A DNA stretch of 64,000 nt from an uncultured Fibrobacter sp. (GTDB lineage: Bacteria > Fibrobacterota > Fibrobacteria > Fibrobacterales > Fibrobacteraceae): assembly GCF_947305105.1 (NCBI RefSeq), contig NZ_CAMZCS010000003.1, forward strand, positions 62,001 through 126,000, written 5' to 3'. Below, one piece after another: positions 42,750 through 51,198 of the stretch (position 1 is its first letter; the number at the start of each line of letters is the position of its first letter). The translations under genes and the position numbers were made by a program. The notes beneath the pieces are model-generated. The model was not told the DNA's origin. It ran no database searches and saw only the letters and a list, made by a program, of their open reading frames with translations.

Positions 42750-43355
42750 ATGAAAAATCTTCTTGTGCTTTTTATGGCGCTTTGTGTTGCATCGCCTGTG
42801 TTTGCGGCAAAGGGCAAGCATGCCGCGAAGGCCCGCCCTGCGGAATTCAAGGATCCTCGCGATAAGCAGAGTTACCGCCTTGTAAAGATTGATGGCCGGG
42901 AATGGTTTGGCGATAACCTGAATTTCAAGGCCGAAAACAGCTACTGCTACGACGACAGCGATGACAACTGCATGGCCTATGGCCGGCTTTATACATGGGA
43001 TGCTGCGAAAAAGGCTTGCCCGGCTGGATTCCGCTTGCCGAACCAGGAAGATTTCGAGAGTTTGTGGACTGCTGCCGGTGCCGATTTCAATGCTGCCTAC
43101 CTTTTAAAGACAACGTACGGCTGGAAGGGCGAAACGAATGGAAACGATACGCTCAAGTTCAGCGCCATGCCTGCTGGCAACCGCTTTGACGACGAAACCT
43201 ATGGCAATATGAGCAAGTTCGCCTTTTTCTGGAGTGATTACGCAGAAGATGGCTCCGGCGATGCTCGCGTATGGTTCATGACCAACAAATCCATGGGCTT
43301 CAGCTATTCTTCCAAGCCCAAGATTTTCGGATTTTCGGTGCGTTGCGTCCGTTAG
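42750..43355 (+). CDS. FISUMP-domain secreted protein 2
   Basis: 201 aa. Signal peptide ending VFAAKG; FISUMP motifs YRLVKIDGREWFGDNLNFK, YTWDAAKKACPAGFRLPNQED, FFWSDYAED and the terminal FSVRCVR. Tandem paralogue of the previous gene. It ends 3 bases from the stop of the converging alpha-CTD-repeat gene, so the two transcripts overlap. Confidence 0.85.
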   Translation: MKNLLVLFMALCVASPVFAAKGKHAAKARPAEFKDPRDKQSYRLVKIDGREWFGDNLNFKAENSYCYDDSDDNCMAYGRLYTWDAAKKACPAGFRLPNQEDFESLWTAAGADFNAAYLLKTTYGWKGETNGNDTLKFSAMPAGNRFDDETYGNMSKFAFFWSDYAEDGSGDARVWFMTNKSMGFSYSSKPKIFGFSVRCVR

Positions 43356-43358
43356 GAG

Positions 43359-44825
43359 TTACTTCTTGTAAGACCAGTCTCCCGTCTTGGTGTGGAAAAC
43401 GATTTTTTCGTTTCTCATGAAGGCGGTCGCGGAACGCTGGGTTTCCATATTTGTCGGTTTATTCTTCAGCTTGAGAACCTTATTCACCTTGACACAGAGC
43501 TCTTCGGTGGAAATTTTCTTGCCATAGGTGTAGAGAATCCTTTGTGCGATATCTCCCTTCGATTTGAGTTTGCCGATGGGGACCGTGAAACAATTACCAA
43601 CCTTTTCGATATAACTCAGGTTGCTCAGGAGGTGAATCAGTTTTTCGTCGTCCAGTTTTTTGAGCCCGCGCTTGGCCAGCCCCTTTGATATTGTCGCAAT
43701 GTCGACAGGGATGACTTCGTTTTGCAAAATTTCGTAGGAGCAATCGGCGATGGCTTTGATAAGGTGGGCCGTTGCGCTACTATTGGTGACGAAGATGTCG
43801 AAGCCTTTGGGCTGCCCGTAGCGTTTCAGGTCGCGGACCTTGTAACCGGAAGCGCGGCAGAGTAGGCGCGAGACGAATCGTTCCTCGTCGGTAATTTCCT
43901 TGATGTTGAGGCTGAATTGGCGCAGGACATCGTTTGCGGCGAGGAACGTGTGCTTTTTGATAAGCTCACGTGCATTGTTCAACTGCACTATGGCTTGCCC
44001 ATCGATTCTCGGCATGTCCGGAATATTTTTGCCAGTCAAATAAGCGGCGATTTTTTGCGTGTAGCGAATCTTGTGGAGGTCTTCGCCAGGTACGATGGCC
44101 TTGAGACCATTAACATACATCGACAATACATTCTGTTTGCGTTCGGTTTCGTGGTTCTTGTAATACTTCTTGGTATCCTTTATCCAAGAACGGAGTTCAG
44201 AAATGGCGACATGTTTGCTTCGCAGGGTTTCTTGAAGTTCCTTCATTTTCTTTTGAAGAACCTTCATGTTGTTGATGTGCAACTTTGCGAAAGCGATGCT
44301 CAATGCGGCATTGCAAGGGAACAGGAATTTTGTTTTTTTGCGGTCAACAAGTTCGTCGACATCCTTCTTGATGATGGCAAACTGGCTCTGGATGGAGGCC
44401 AAGTGCTTTGCCTTGAGGGATTCGGGGATGTCTTTGATTCCGAGAACCTTCATGTACTTGATGAGTTCATCGATGCGCTTGTTGCCGAAATATTCCGCCT
44501 TGGTGAGTTCCTTGTAGTTCTTCTGCAAATCTTCGACGGAATAGATGTTGGCCTTGATAAAGGCCCTGGTCAGCAACTTGGAAGGTGGTGGCGAAAAAGA
44601 AAATTTCTTTTTTGTCTGTACATTGTCATTACGATGTGTAGACGAACCCTCGGGCAACTTGATCCCCTCTCGTTGCATGTAATCTAATAGCGCGGCTACA
44701 AAAATTCCGCCAAAACCTAGACCATTTATTAACCGATTATAGTTCTTTTGTAAATCCTCGACGGTCTTTATGTTGGCCTTTTTGAATTTGTTAACCAGTT
44801 TCGTTGGTATGTTTTGCAATTCCAT
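43359..44825 (-). CDS. Protein with three RNA-polymerase alpha-CTD-like repeats
   Basis: 488 aa from ATG 44825 (GGAAC upstream); the longer reading adds 44 unlikely residues. Three tandem units resemble the alpha-subunit C-terminal helix-hairpin-helix domain: LVNKFKKANIKTVEDLQKNY, LLTRAFIKANIYSVEDLQKN and ALSIAFAKLHINNMKVLQKK (starts near residues 8, 82, 168). The middle is helical and basic. The last ~130 residues look like two winged helices (ISKGLAKRGLKKLDDEKLIH, AQRILYTYGKKISTEELCVK). It is probably a DNA-binding regulator or polymerase-associated protein. No family name is certain. Confidence 0.6.
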   Translation of the reverse strand: MELQNIPTKLVNKFKKANIKTVEDLQKNYNRLINGLGFGGIFVAALLDYMQREGIKLPEGSSTHRNDNVQTKKKFSFSPPPSKLLTRAFIKANIYSVEDLQKNYKELTKAEYFGNKRIDELIKYMKVLGIKDIPESLKAKHLASIQSQFAIIKKDVDELVDRKKTKFLFPCNAALSIAFAKLHINNMKVLQKKMKELQETLRSKHVAISELRSWIKDTKKYYKNHETERKQNVLSMYVNGLKAIVPGEDLHKIRYTQKIAAYLTGKNIPDMPRIDGQAIVQLNNARELIKKHTFLAANDVLRQFSLNIKEITDEERFVSRLLCRASGYKVRDLKRYGQPKGFDIFVTNSSATAHLIKAIADCSYEILQNEVIPVDIATISKGLAKRGLKKLDDEKLIHLLSNLSYIEKVGNCFTVPIGKLKSKGDIAQRILYTYGKKISTEELCVKVNKVLKLKNKPTNMETQRSATAFMRNEKIVFHTKTGDWSYKK

Positions 44826-45203
44826 AAAAGTTCCATTAATTTGCACCCCAAAAACAATATAGCAAACTACACTTTCCCGAAACGTACAGTGCAAAGAAAG
44901 TTTTACAAAGTATTCCCAAGAATGGCGTTTTTGGCAAAAAAAGGTAATTTTCGTCACGATAAAAAATTATATACAAATTATTTTTTCCGTATAGAATTGT
45001 TGCGTTTGTTCTAAATTTGGTCCGAAGGGCAGTAAATGGGCTACTTCTGTTTTAGAATAACATTGTCTTTTTTGGCAAAATCAAACGATTTATTTAAAGT
45101 GAAACCCTAAAAATCGCCGTGATTTCGGCCGATTTATGCGGCAAACGGCTTTTTCGGGAAGAATTTTAGAGGATGCCGGTGTGAAGTTATGTATTTTTGA
45201 ATT
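44826..45203. other. AT-rich intergenic region, 378 bases
   Basis: No gene seen. It holds a minus-strand TATATT (about 44860) for the alpha-CTD-repeat gene. Before the EF-G-like gene there is TATGTATTTTTGAATT and no ribosome site, so that start may be leaderless. A short G+C patch with GCCGTGATTTCGGCC and AACGGCTTTTTCGGG (45115-45160) could form a small hairpin. Confidence 0.4.
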
Positions 45204-47171
45204 ATGTCGCAGCCGATACGGAATATTGCCATTTTGGCCCACGTGGATGCCGGGAAGACGACTCTTTCCGAGCGAATCCTGTTTGCGGCGGGGGAGGTGC
45301 GCCGACCCGGCCGCGTCGAGGACGGCCTAGCGACGATGGACTACATGCCCGAGGAAAAGGAGCGAGGCATCACCATCGAGAGCGGCGTGGCGCATTTTGA
45401 ATGGAAGGATTCCTGGTTTAACTTTATCGATACGCCGGGACATGTGGACTTTGGAGCCGAGGTCGACATGGCTCTCTCGGCTGTGGAGGGCGCCGTCCTG
45501 GTGGTGAGCGCCGCGAGCGGTGTGGAAACTCAGACGATTGCTGCATTCAAAAAGTTGCGCGAGGCGGGGGTGCGGACAATCCTGTTTGTGAACAAACTTG
45601 ATAATCCCGACTATTCGCTTGATGACACTCTGATTAATATTGAAGAAATCCTGGGTGTACGCCCGGTGCTGATGACGCTCCCGCAATACGAGAACGGCCG
45701 CATGACGGGCGTTCTCGATGTGCTCAGCCAGAGCCGCCTCACGCATTCCGACATCGGGGAGGAAGTCGTTGATGACGGCTGGAACGTGGAAGACGGCTGG
45801 GATGGATCCCGCGAACTCAAGCAGCACTACGCCGAGGCGGTGGAATTTGCGAGCAATTTTGACGACGAGATTTTGAAGCTTGCCATGGATGGCAAGCGGG
45901 TTCCGCCCAAGATGCTCCTGCGGGGCCTCAAGGCGCTGGCCAACAGCGATGATTACGCGCTTTGCTATGCAGGCTCTGCGATGGAAGGCTTTGGCGTTCG
46001 CAGCCTCGTGACAGCGCTGACGTTCTTTTTGCCCGATGTCCCCGAATTTAACGAAGGCGAACTCGGCCAGGTTATCCGTTTGCGGCATTTCAAGGGTGTT
46101 GGCGAAATTTCCCTTTTCCGCAGCCATACCGACATGGAACGCAAGGCATGGCCTGCGGGTTTTGAGTTTTCGCGTCTCAAGGCGAACTTGTTGCAACCTG
46201 TCGATGAGATCCGCGCAGGCGATATTTACGCCATGCGCACCCCGTTCGAAACGGAGCTGGGACAAATCCTCAAAGTGACGCCCGAAGGGCGGAGCGACCT
46301 CATACCTCAAAGCGACCAAGGGGAGCGACCTCATGCCTCAATCCGTGACAAATACCAGCCTCTGTTGCAGACGCGCGTGGAATGCCTCGGTTCCGAAGAC
46401 TACCATCATGTGGAAAAAAGTCTGAATACGCTCAGCCGCATGGACCCGAGTTTCCGCGTGCAAAAAGACGATGGCGGTTTTTGGTACTTGCATACCGTGG
46501 GCGAGGTGCAGCTGGACGTGTTGCTTGCCCGCCTCAAACGTGAATTTGGTTGCGAAGTGCGAGCCGGTAGCCCCGAAGTCCGTTGGCAAGAACGTTTGTG
46601 CCGTGATGTCGGCCCTGTCGAGAATACTTTCCAACTCGGCCCGCACAAGATTTCGATTAAACTTTCTGCAACTCCGCTTGACAGCGACGCACATGATATC
46701 CGTCTTTCTGCCGAATTTTTGGAGACCGCACCCCGCGAGATTTTGGCGGGTGTTCGTTCGGCTCTCCTGGAATCGACTGAAGTGGGAATCCTTGGCAAGG
46801 GAGCCCTTGTCGGTGTTTGCTTCGAAGTCCATGAATTTACATGGACCGAAGGGGCGCTCCCGCCCATGATCAAGAAGGCGTGCGCCGATGCCGTGACCAA
46901 GCTGATTAAGCCGGCCGATGTGCAATTGTACGAACCCATCATGGAACTTTCTCTGGAATGCCCAGTGAATTTCGCAGGGCTTGTGACTGGCGACATCCAG
47001 GCCCGTGACGGCAAGGTGAAGGAAATTGGCGGTGACGGCAAGACGCACTTTTTGAAAGCCGACATCCCGCTCCGCAAAATATTCGGTTATGCGACAGGCG
47101 TCCGCAGCATCAGCAAAGGCACTGCGCTTTACAGCATGAAATTGCTTGGATATCGCCCAGCAACTGTGTAA
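45204..47171 (+). CDS. EF-G/TetM-family translational GTPase
   Basis: 655 aa. G1 AHVDAGKTT, switch I RGITIESGVAHFEW, G3 DTPGHVDF, G4 NKLD. EF-G-like domains II-V follow (FTWTEGALPPMIKKACADA is domain IV-like; domain V ends KGTALYSMKLLGY). The length and the EMDYMPEEKERGIT-type start fit ribosomal-protection proteins (TetM, about 640 aa) and EF-G2-like proteins. It lacks a clear EF-G-only insert. It may protect ribosomes or act on stalled ones; tetracycline resistance is not shown. A 20-base direct repeat interrupts residues about 362-375. Confidence 0.8.
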   Translation: MSQPIRNIAILAHVDAGKTTLSERILFAAGEVRRPGRVEDGLATMDYMPEEKERGITIESGVAHFEWKDSWFNFIDTPGHVDFGAEVDMALSAVEGAVLVVSAASGVETQTIAAFKKLREAGVRTILFVNKLDNPDYSLDDTLINIEEILGVRPVLMTLPQYENGRMTGVLDVLSQSRLTHSDIGEEVVDDGWNVEDGWDGSRELKQHYAEAVEFASNFDDEILKLAMDGKRVPPKMLLRGLKALANSDDYALCYAGSAMEGFGVRSLVTALTFFLPDVPEFNEGELGQVIRLRHFKGVGEISLFRSHTDMERKAWPAGFEFSRLKANLLQPVDEIRAGDIYAMRTPFETELGQILKVTPEGRSDLIPQSDQGERPHASIRDKYQPLLQTRVECLGSEDYHHVEKSLNTLSRMDPSFRVQKDDGGFWYLHTVGEVQLDVLLARLKREFGCEVRAGSPEVRWQERLCRDVGPVENTFQLGPHKISIKLSATPLDSDAHDIRLSAEFLETAPREILAGVRSALLESTEVGILGKGALVGVCFEVHEFTWTEGALPPMIKKACADAVTKLIKPADVQLYEPIMELSLECPVNFAGLVTGDIQARDGKVKEIGGDGKTHFLKADIPLRKIFGYATGVRSISKGTALYSMKLLGYRPATV

Positions 47172-47189
47172 CGCAAACATTTTGAGAAA

Positions 47190-47927
47190 ATGAAGAAGGA
47201 AAAAATCATCGGTTTGCTTTTTGCCTTCGCTGCAATTCTTACAGCGTCTTTCCTGGTGATGGACTGGCTCGTTTTTTACCGCTGTGGTGCGGTTGAACAG
47301 TGTCTTATGGATGGGCACGGTTATCAGGACGTTGCGAAGTTTGCCACCACAGCCGTCATGACAATTATCGTTTTGCTTATCGGTCGTAGTGGATTTTGTA
47401 CAAGGGATAGACGCCTTTTGCAGGCGGGCTTTTTGTTGTCTTTGTGTGCGGATTTTTGCTTTAAAATTTTGCATGACAATTTGACTGGTGTTTGTTTGTT
47501 TATGGTTGTACAGACATTGTATATCATTCGTCATACACGCAAGAGTGATGTGGATAAACATTTTCCCAAGATTCTGTACATTCCGCTCGGTACGATGCTC
47601 CTCATGGCGTTGCTTTACTGGGTTGGTGTTTTCGAGAAGCTGATGCCTCCGATTATGATATCTTATAGCATATTTATCGCATGTTCCGCCCTTGTAGCGT
47701 GGCTAACTCCTAGAATCGGTTATTACCCTGCGACGAATGCGAAGTGTATCAAGTGGGGAATGGTCCTGTTTGCTTGCTGCGATATATGTGTGGGGTTGTC
47801 GGGCTTGGTCTCGGTAGACCACAGCGTTCAAGAAATTGTCGCTACCGTGACGCATAACTTCGTTTGGATCTTCTATGTCCCGGCGCTTGCCCTGCTTGCC
47901 CTTAGCGGATATAAGCAAAAAGCGTAA
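47190..47927 (+). CDS. YhhN-family (lysoplasmalogenase-like) membrane protein
   Basis: 245 aa with about eight membrane helices. The family's acidic residues appear in LSLCADFCFKILHD (about 90-103) and LFACCDICVGLSGL (about 192-205). YhhN/TMEM86 proteins cleave the vinyl-ether bond of lysoplasmalogens; plasmalogens occur in Fibrobacter-like rumen anaerobes. 18 bases after the GTPase gene. Confidence 0.75.
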   Translation: MKKEKIIGLLFAFAAILTASFLVMDWLVFYRCGAVEQCLMDGHGYQDVAKFATTAVMTIIVLLIGRSGFCTRDRRLLQAGFLLSLCADFCFKILHDNLTGVCLFMVVQTLYIIRHTRKSDVDKHFPKILYIPLGTMLLMALLYWVGVFEKLMPPIMISYSIFIACSALVAWLTPRIGYYPATNAKCIKWGMVLFACCDICVGLSGLVSVDHSVQEIVATVTHNFVWIFYVPALALLALSGYKQKA

Positions 47928-47941
47928 CTTTGATGCGAATA

Positions 47942-48853
47942 TTATTTCCGTTTTATCTCGGCTAAGACCATTCCTGCGATAATCGCAACCGCCCCGGCGA
48001 TGGCGATAGGCGTGATGCGTTCACCGAGTGCGATGACTGCGGTAATCATCGTTACCATGGGGAGGGCGTAGCCATAGTTGCTGGCGAGCACTGTGCCGAG
48101 TTGCTTTAGCACCTTGTTCCAGATGAGGTAACCGAACAGCGACGAGAATACCGTAAGGCACAAAAAGTTGAGTGTAACGACGGGTTCCGTAAAATTCTGC
48201 CACGGGATATTAAGGGCTTTGTGGCTACAAGTTCCTGCCTCTATGAATAACGCAGGAATCGAAGTGAGGGTCCCATAAAAGAACATCCTACGCGTGATAA
48301 AGAGCGTGTTGTACTTGCCGTTCAGTTGCTTGACGATTAACGAATAGGCGGCCCACATGAGCCCGGCGCAACAGGCGAGTAGGTCGCCTGCGGGCGAAAG
48401 CTTCAGGATGAACTTGCCATTCAGTACTACGAGTACCATCCCGACAAACGTAATTAGGCACCCGAAAATCTGGCGCTTGTTGAGCCGTTCGCTTTTGTAG
48501 ATGAGCCCACCGAGAATCATGATGAGCAGCGGGTTCGTGCAGACGATGAGGGCGACGTTGCTTGATGGCGAAAGCGATAGTGCTGTGTTCTCTGTCCAAA
48601 AGTAGAGCGTGCATCCGGTGATGCCGCAGATGAACATAATGAGTTCGTGCTTCCAGTTTTCGCAACGGAACTTGCTGTGCGATGCCGCGAGGAGAATCAG
48701 GTAGGTGACCGCAAAACGCAACGTGAAAATCTGCACGGCGCTAAATCCGTGGTTCAGCAGTACCTTCGTGCTCACGAAACTCGTGCCCCAGAATGCAATC
48801 GTTATGATGGCGAGTAGGTGCCAGAGAGCTATGTTGTTTCGTGTGGGTGTCAT
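47942..48853 (-). CDS. EamA/DMT-family transporter
   Basis: 303 aa, ten membrane helices in two EamA halves (HLLAIITIAFWGTSFVSTKV; LACCAGLMWAAYSLIVKQLN). Probable exporter of a small metabolite. Start at ATG 48853; TATCTT (minus, 48867-48862) lies 8 bases before it, so the transcript is probably leaderless. Divergent from the FISUMP gene at 48909. Confidence 0.85.
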   Translation of the reverse strand: MTPTRNNIALWHLLAIITIAFWGTSFVSTKVLLNHGFSAVQIFTLRFAVTYLILLAASHSKFRCENWKHELIMFICGITGCTLYFWTENTALSLSPSSNVALIVCTNPLLIMILGGLIYKSERLNKRQIFGCLITFVGMVLVVLNGKFILKLSPAGDLLACCAGLMWAAYSLIVKQLNGKYNTLFITRRMFFYGTLTSIPALFIEAGTCSHKALNIPWQNFTEPVVTLNFLCLTVFSSLFGYLIWNKVLKQLGTVLASNYGYALPMVTMITAVIALGERITPIAIAGAVAIIAGMVLAEIKRK

Positions 48854-48908
48854 CGGGGGCAAAGATAGTTTTTTTACCTATATTTAGCCTATAAATATAA
48901 GGGCTCCT

Positions 48909-49700
48909 ATGAAGAAAATTCGCTTTATCCTTTTGATTTTGACTTTGTCCTTGTCGTGTCTCAACGTCGCCTGCCTTTTTGATGATGAATCCTCATCGGC
49001 AGGACCTGTCCCTAACTTCCGCGTTTACGAGGGCTCGATGGTCGACGAACGTGATGGACAGGTCTATAAAACAGTAACCGTCGTGGACAGATACAACGAC
49101 TCCGTTACATGGATGGCCCAGAATCTTAATTTTGAACCTGAGATTGGCAAGAGTTTCTGTTATGAATGCGAAAAATACGGTCGCCTTTATACTTGGGCCG
49201 CGGCGGTTGATTCTGCCGCTGAATTCAGCGACGAAGCCAAGGGATTTGGTTACCAGGGCTTCTTGACTTCGGGATATACGGAATTGAAGGGGGATGTTCG
49301 GGGAGTTTGTCCTGACGGATGGCGTTTGATCAATTATTACGATTTTGACTGGCTGTCCCGTTACGCGCCAAGTGGAGAAACAAATTACGCGAATCGAATG
49401 ATGAAGTCCGCAACGGATTGGAATGGTACCGATGAATTTGGTTTAAATATTCTTCCTGCAGGCTACCTATATGAAGATAACATATATGAGCACCCTCTTG
49501 CCGACCCCACACATGTTGTTGAATGGCGCGACGGTGGCAAGGCGGCTTATATTTGGACTTCGAATGATCATGGGAATGCGTATGGAGCGTTTGCGGAATA
49601 CTTTGCTCCGGAGGACTATGTTTCTGATTATCGCGATGTCAAGACTACGGATGTGATAAACAAATACTATGGGCTTTCCGTTCGCTGTGTAAAGAGATAA
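48909..49700 (+). CDS. FISUMP-domain lipoprotein 3
   Basis: 263 aa. Signal FILLILTLSLSCLNVAC ends in the lipobox NVAC. Domain motifs: VTWMAQNLNFEPEIGKSFCY, YTWAAAVDSAAEF, RGVCPDGWRLINYYDFDWLS, YIWTSNDHG and the terminal LSVRCVK. Most similar to the two proteins at 42044 and 42750. TATATT (48879-48884) precedes it on the plus strand. Confidence 0.85.
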   Translation: MKKIRFILLILTLSLSCLNVACLFDDESSSAGPVPNFRVYEGSMVDERDGQVYKTVTVVDRYNDSVTWMAQNLNFEPEIGKSFCYECEKYGRLYTWAAAVDSAAEFSDEAKGFGYQGFLTSGYTELKGDVRGVCPDGWRLINYYDFDWLSRYAPSGETNYANRMMKSATDWNGTDEFGLNILPAGYLYEDNIYEHPLADPTHVVEWRDGGKAAYIWTSNDHGNAYGAFAEYFAPEDYVSDYRDVKTTDVINKYYGLSVRCVKR

Positions 49701-49733
49701 CGCAAAACTTATGCAGATATTTGCATAAATGCA

Positions 49734-49761
49734 TTGACAAGCAATAGGGTTTTTCTATATT
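49734..49761 (+). promoter_or_regulatory. Strong promoter of the O-acetylhomoserine sulfhydrylase gene
   Basis: TTGACA (49734-49739), 16-base spacer, TATATT (49756-49761). The palindrome TGCATAAATGCA (49722-49733) abuts the -35 box and could be an operator. The ~75-base leader shows no SAM-riboswitch pattern. Confidence 0.7.
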
Positions 49762-49841
49762 TGCCTATCAAAATGGTGTGGACTCTCGTCTAACATACCT
49801 CACTATTTATATTTGGATTTGAAATTAAACAAGAGGCAAAT

Positions 49842-51119
49842 ATGTCCAAGATCGAAACTCTTTGCATCCAGGGCGGTTGGCAGCCGAAGAACGGCGAACC
49901 GCGCGTTCTTCCCATCTACCAGAGCACCACTTTCAAGTACGAAACCACCAACGACATGGCGGACCTGTTCGACTTGAAGGCCAGCGGCTACTTCTACACG
50001 CGTCTGCAGAACCCGACCAACGACGCTGTCGCCAACAAGATTGCCGCGCTCGAAGGTGGTGTGGCTGCGATGCTCACGAGTTCCGGTCAGGCAGCCAACT
50101 TCTACGCCGTCTTCAACATCTGCGAAGCGGGTGACCACTTCATTAGTACGAGCGCTATTTACGGCGGCACGAGCAACCTCTTCTCCGTCACGATGAAGAA
50201 GCTCGGCATCGAATGCACGTTCGTGGACCAGGACGCCAGCGATGAAGAAATCGAGAAGGCTTTCCGCCCGAACACTAAGTGCCTCTTCGGCGAAACGGTC
50301 GCCAACCCGGCCGGCAAGGTCTTGGACCTCAAGCGCTTTGCTGACATCGCCCACAAGCACGGCGTTCCGATGATTGTGGATAACACGTTCCCGACCCCGA
50401 TTCTCTGCCGCCCGATTGAATTCGGCGTTGACATCGTGACGCACTCCACGACCAAGTACATGGACGGCCACGCGATGGCTGTGGGTGGCTGCATTGTGGA
50501 TAGCGGCAACTTCGACTGGGAAGCAAATCACGACCGTTTCAAGGGCCTCACCGAACCGGATCCGAGCTACCACGGCCTCGCCTACACGAAGGCTTTCGGC
50601 AAGGGTGCCTACATCACGAAGGCGACTGCCCAGCTCATGCGCGACTTCGGTTCCATCCAGTCTCCGCAGAATGCGTTCCTCCTGAACGTCGGTCTCGAAA
50701 CGCTTCACCTTCGCATGCCGCGCCACTGCGAAAACGCTCTCGCTTGCGCCAAGTTCCTCAAGAACCATCCGAAGGTGGCCTGGGTCAACTACGCTGGCCT
50801 CGAAGGCGACAAGTACTATGAACTCGCCCAGAAGCAGTTCAAGGGCGGCCTCCCGTGCGGCGTTCTCACGTTCGGTATCAAGGGCGGCCGTGAAAAGTCC
50901 ATCCAGTTCATGGACAGCCTCAAGATGATCTGCATCGTGACCCACGTGGCCGACGCCCGCAGCTGCGTGCTGCACCCGGCAAGCCACACGCACCGCCAGC
51001 TCAGCGACGAACAGCTCATCGAAGCCGGTGTCGCTCCGGACCTGATCCGCTTCAGCGTGGGTATCGAGAACGTCGAAGACATCATCGCCGACCTCACGCA
51101 GGCCCTCGACAAGGTGTAA
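49842..51119 (+). CDS. metY: O-acetylhomoserine sulfhydrylase (MetY-like)
   Basis: 425 aa, PLP-dependent Cys/Met metabolism family. ESTTFKYETTND-like N-terminus, PLP contact SGQAANFYAVFNICEAGD, DNTFPTPILCRP and the PLP-lysine motif DIVTHSTTKYMDGH (Lys near 205). Makes homocysteine from O-acetylhomoserine and sulfide. The AGAGG ribosome site and a strong promoter suggest high expression. Monocistronic with a terminator. Confidence 0.95.
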   Translation: MSKIETLCIQGGWQPKNGEPRVLPIYQSTTFKYETTNDMADLFDLKASGYFYTRLQNPTNDAVANKIAALEGGVAAMLTSSGQAANFYAVFNICEAGDHFISTSAIYGGTSNLFSVTMKKLGIECTFVDQDASDEEIEKAFRPNTKCLFGETVANPAGKVLDLKRFADIAHKHGVPMIVDNTFPTPILCRPIEFGVDIVTHSTTKYMDGHAMAVGGCIVDSGNFDWEANHDRFKGLTEPDPSYHGLAYTKAFGKGAYITKATAQLMRDFGSIQSPQNAFLLNVGLETLHLRMPRHCENALACAKFLKNHPKVAWVNYAGLEGDKYYELAQKQFKGGLPCGVLTFGIKGGREKSIQFMDSLKMICIVTHVADARSCVLHPASHTHRQLSDEQLIEAGVAPDLIRFSVGIENVEDIIADLTQALDKV

Positions 51120-51146
51120 TCGCGTTATTTCGTAGCTTTTAAAATC

Positions 51147-51177
51147 ATCCCGTGGCAGAAATGCTGCGGGATTTTTT
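51147..51177 (+). terminator. Terminator after metY
   Basis: ATCCCG...CGGGAT stem (with inner GGCAG/CTGC pairing) and TTTTT. Confidence 0.85.
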
Positions 51178-51198
51178 GTTAGGCGCGATGCCCGTTAA

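Noticed and set aside
49765-49841. SAM riboswitch before the sulfhydrylase gene
   Set aside because: The leader is only about 75 bases and lacks the conserved SAM-I/II/III core sequences.
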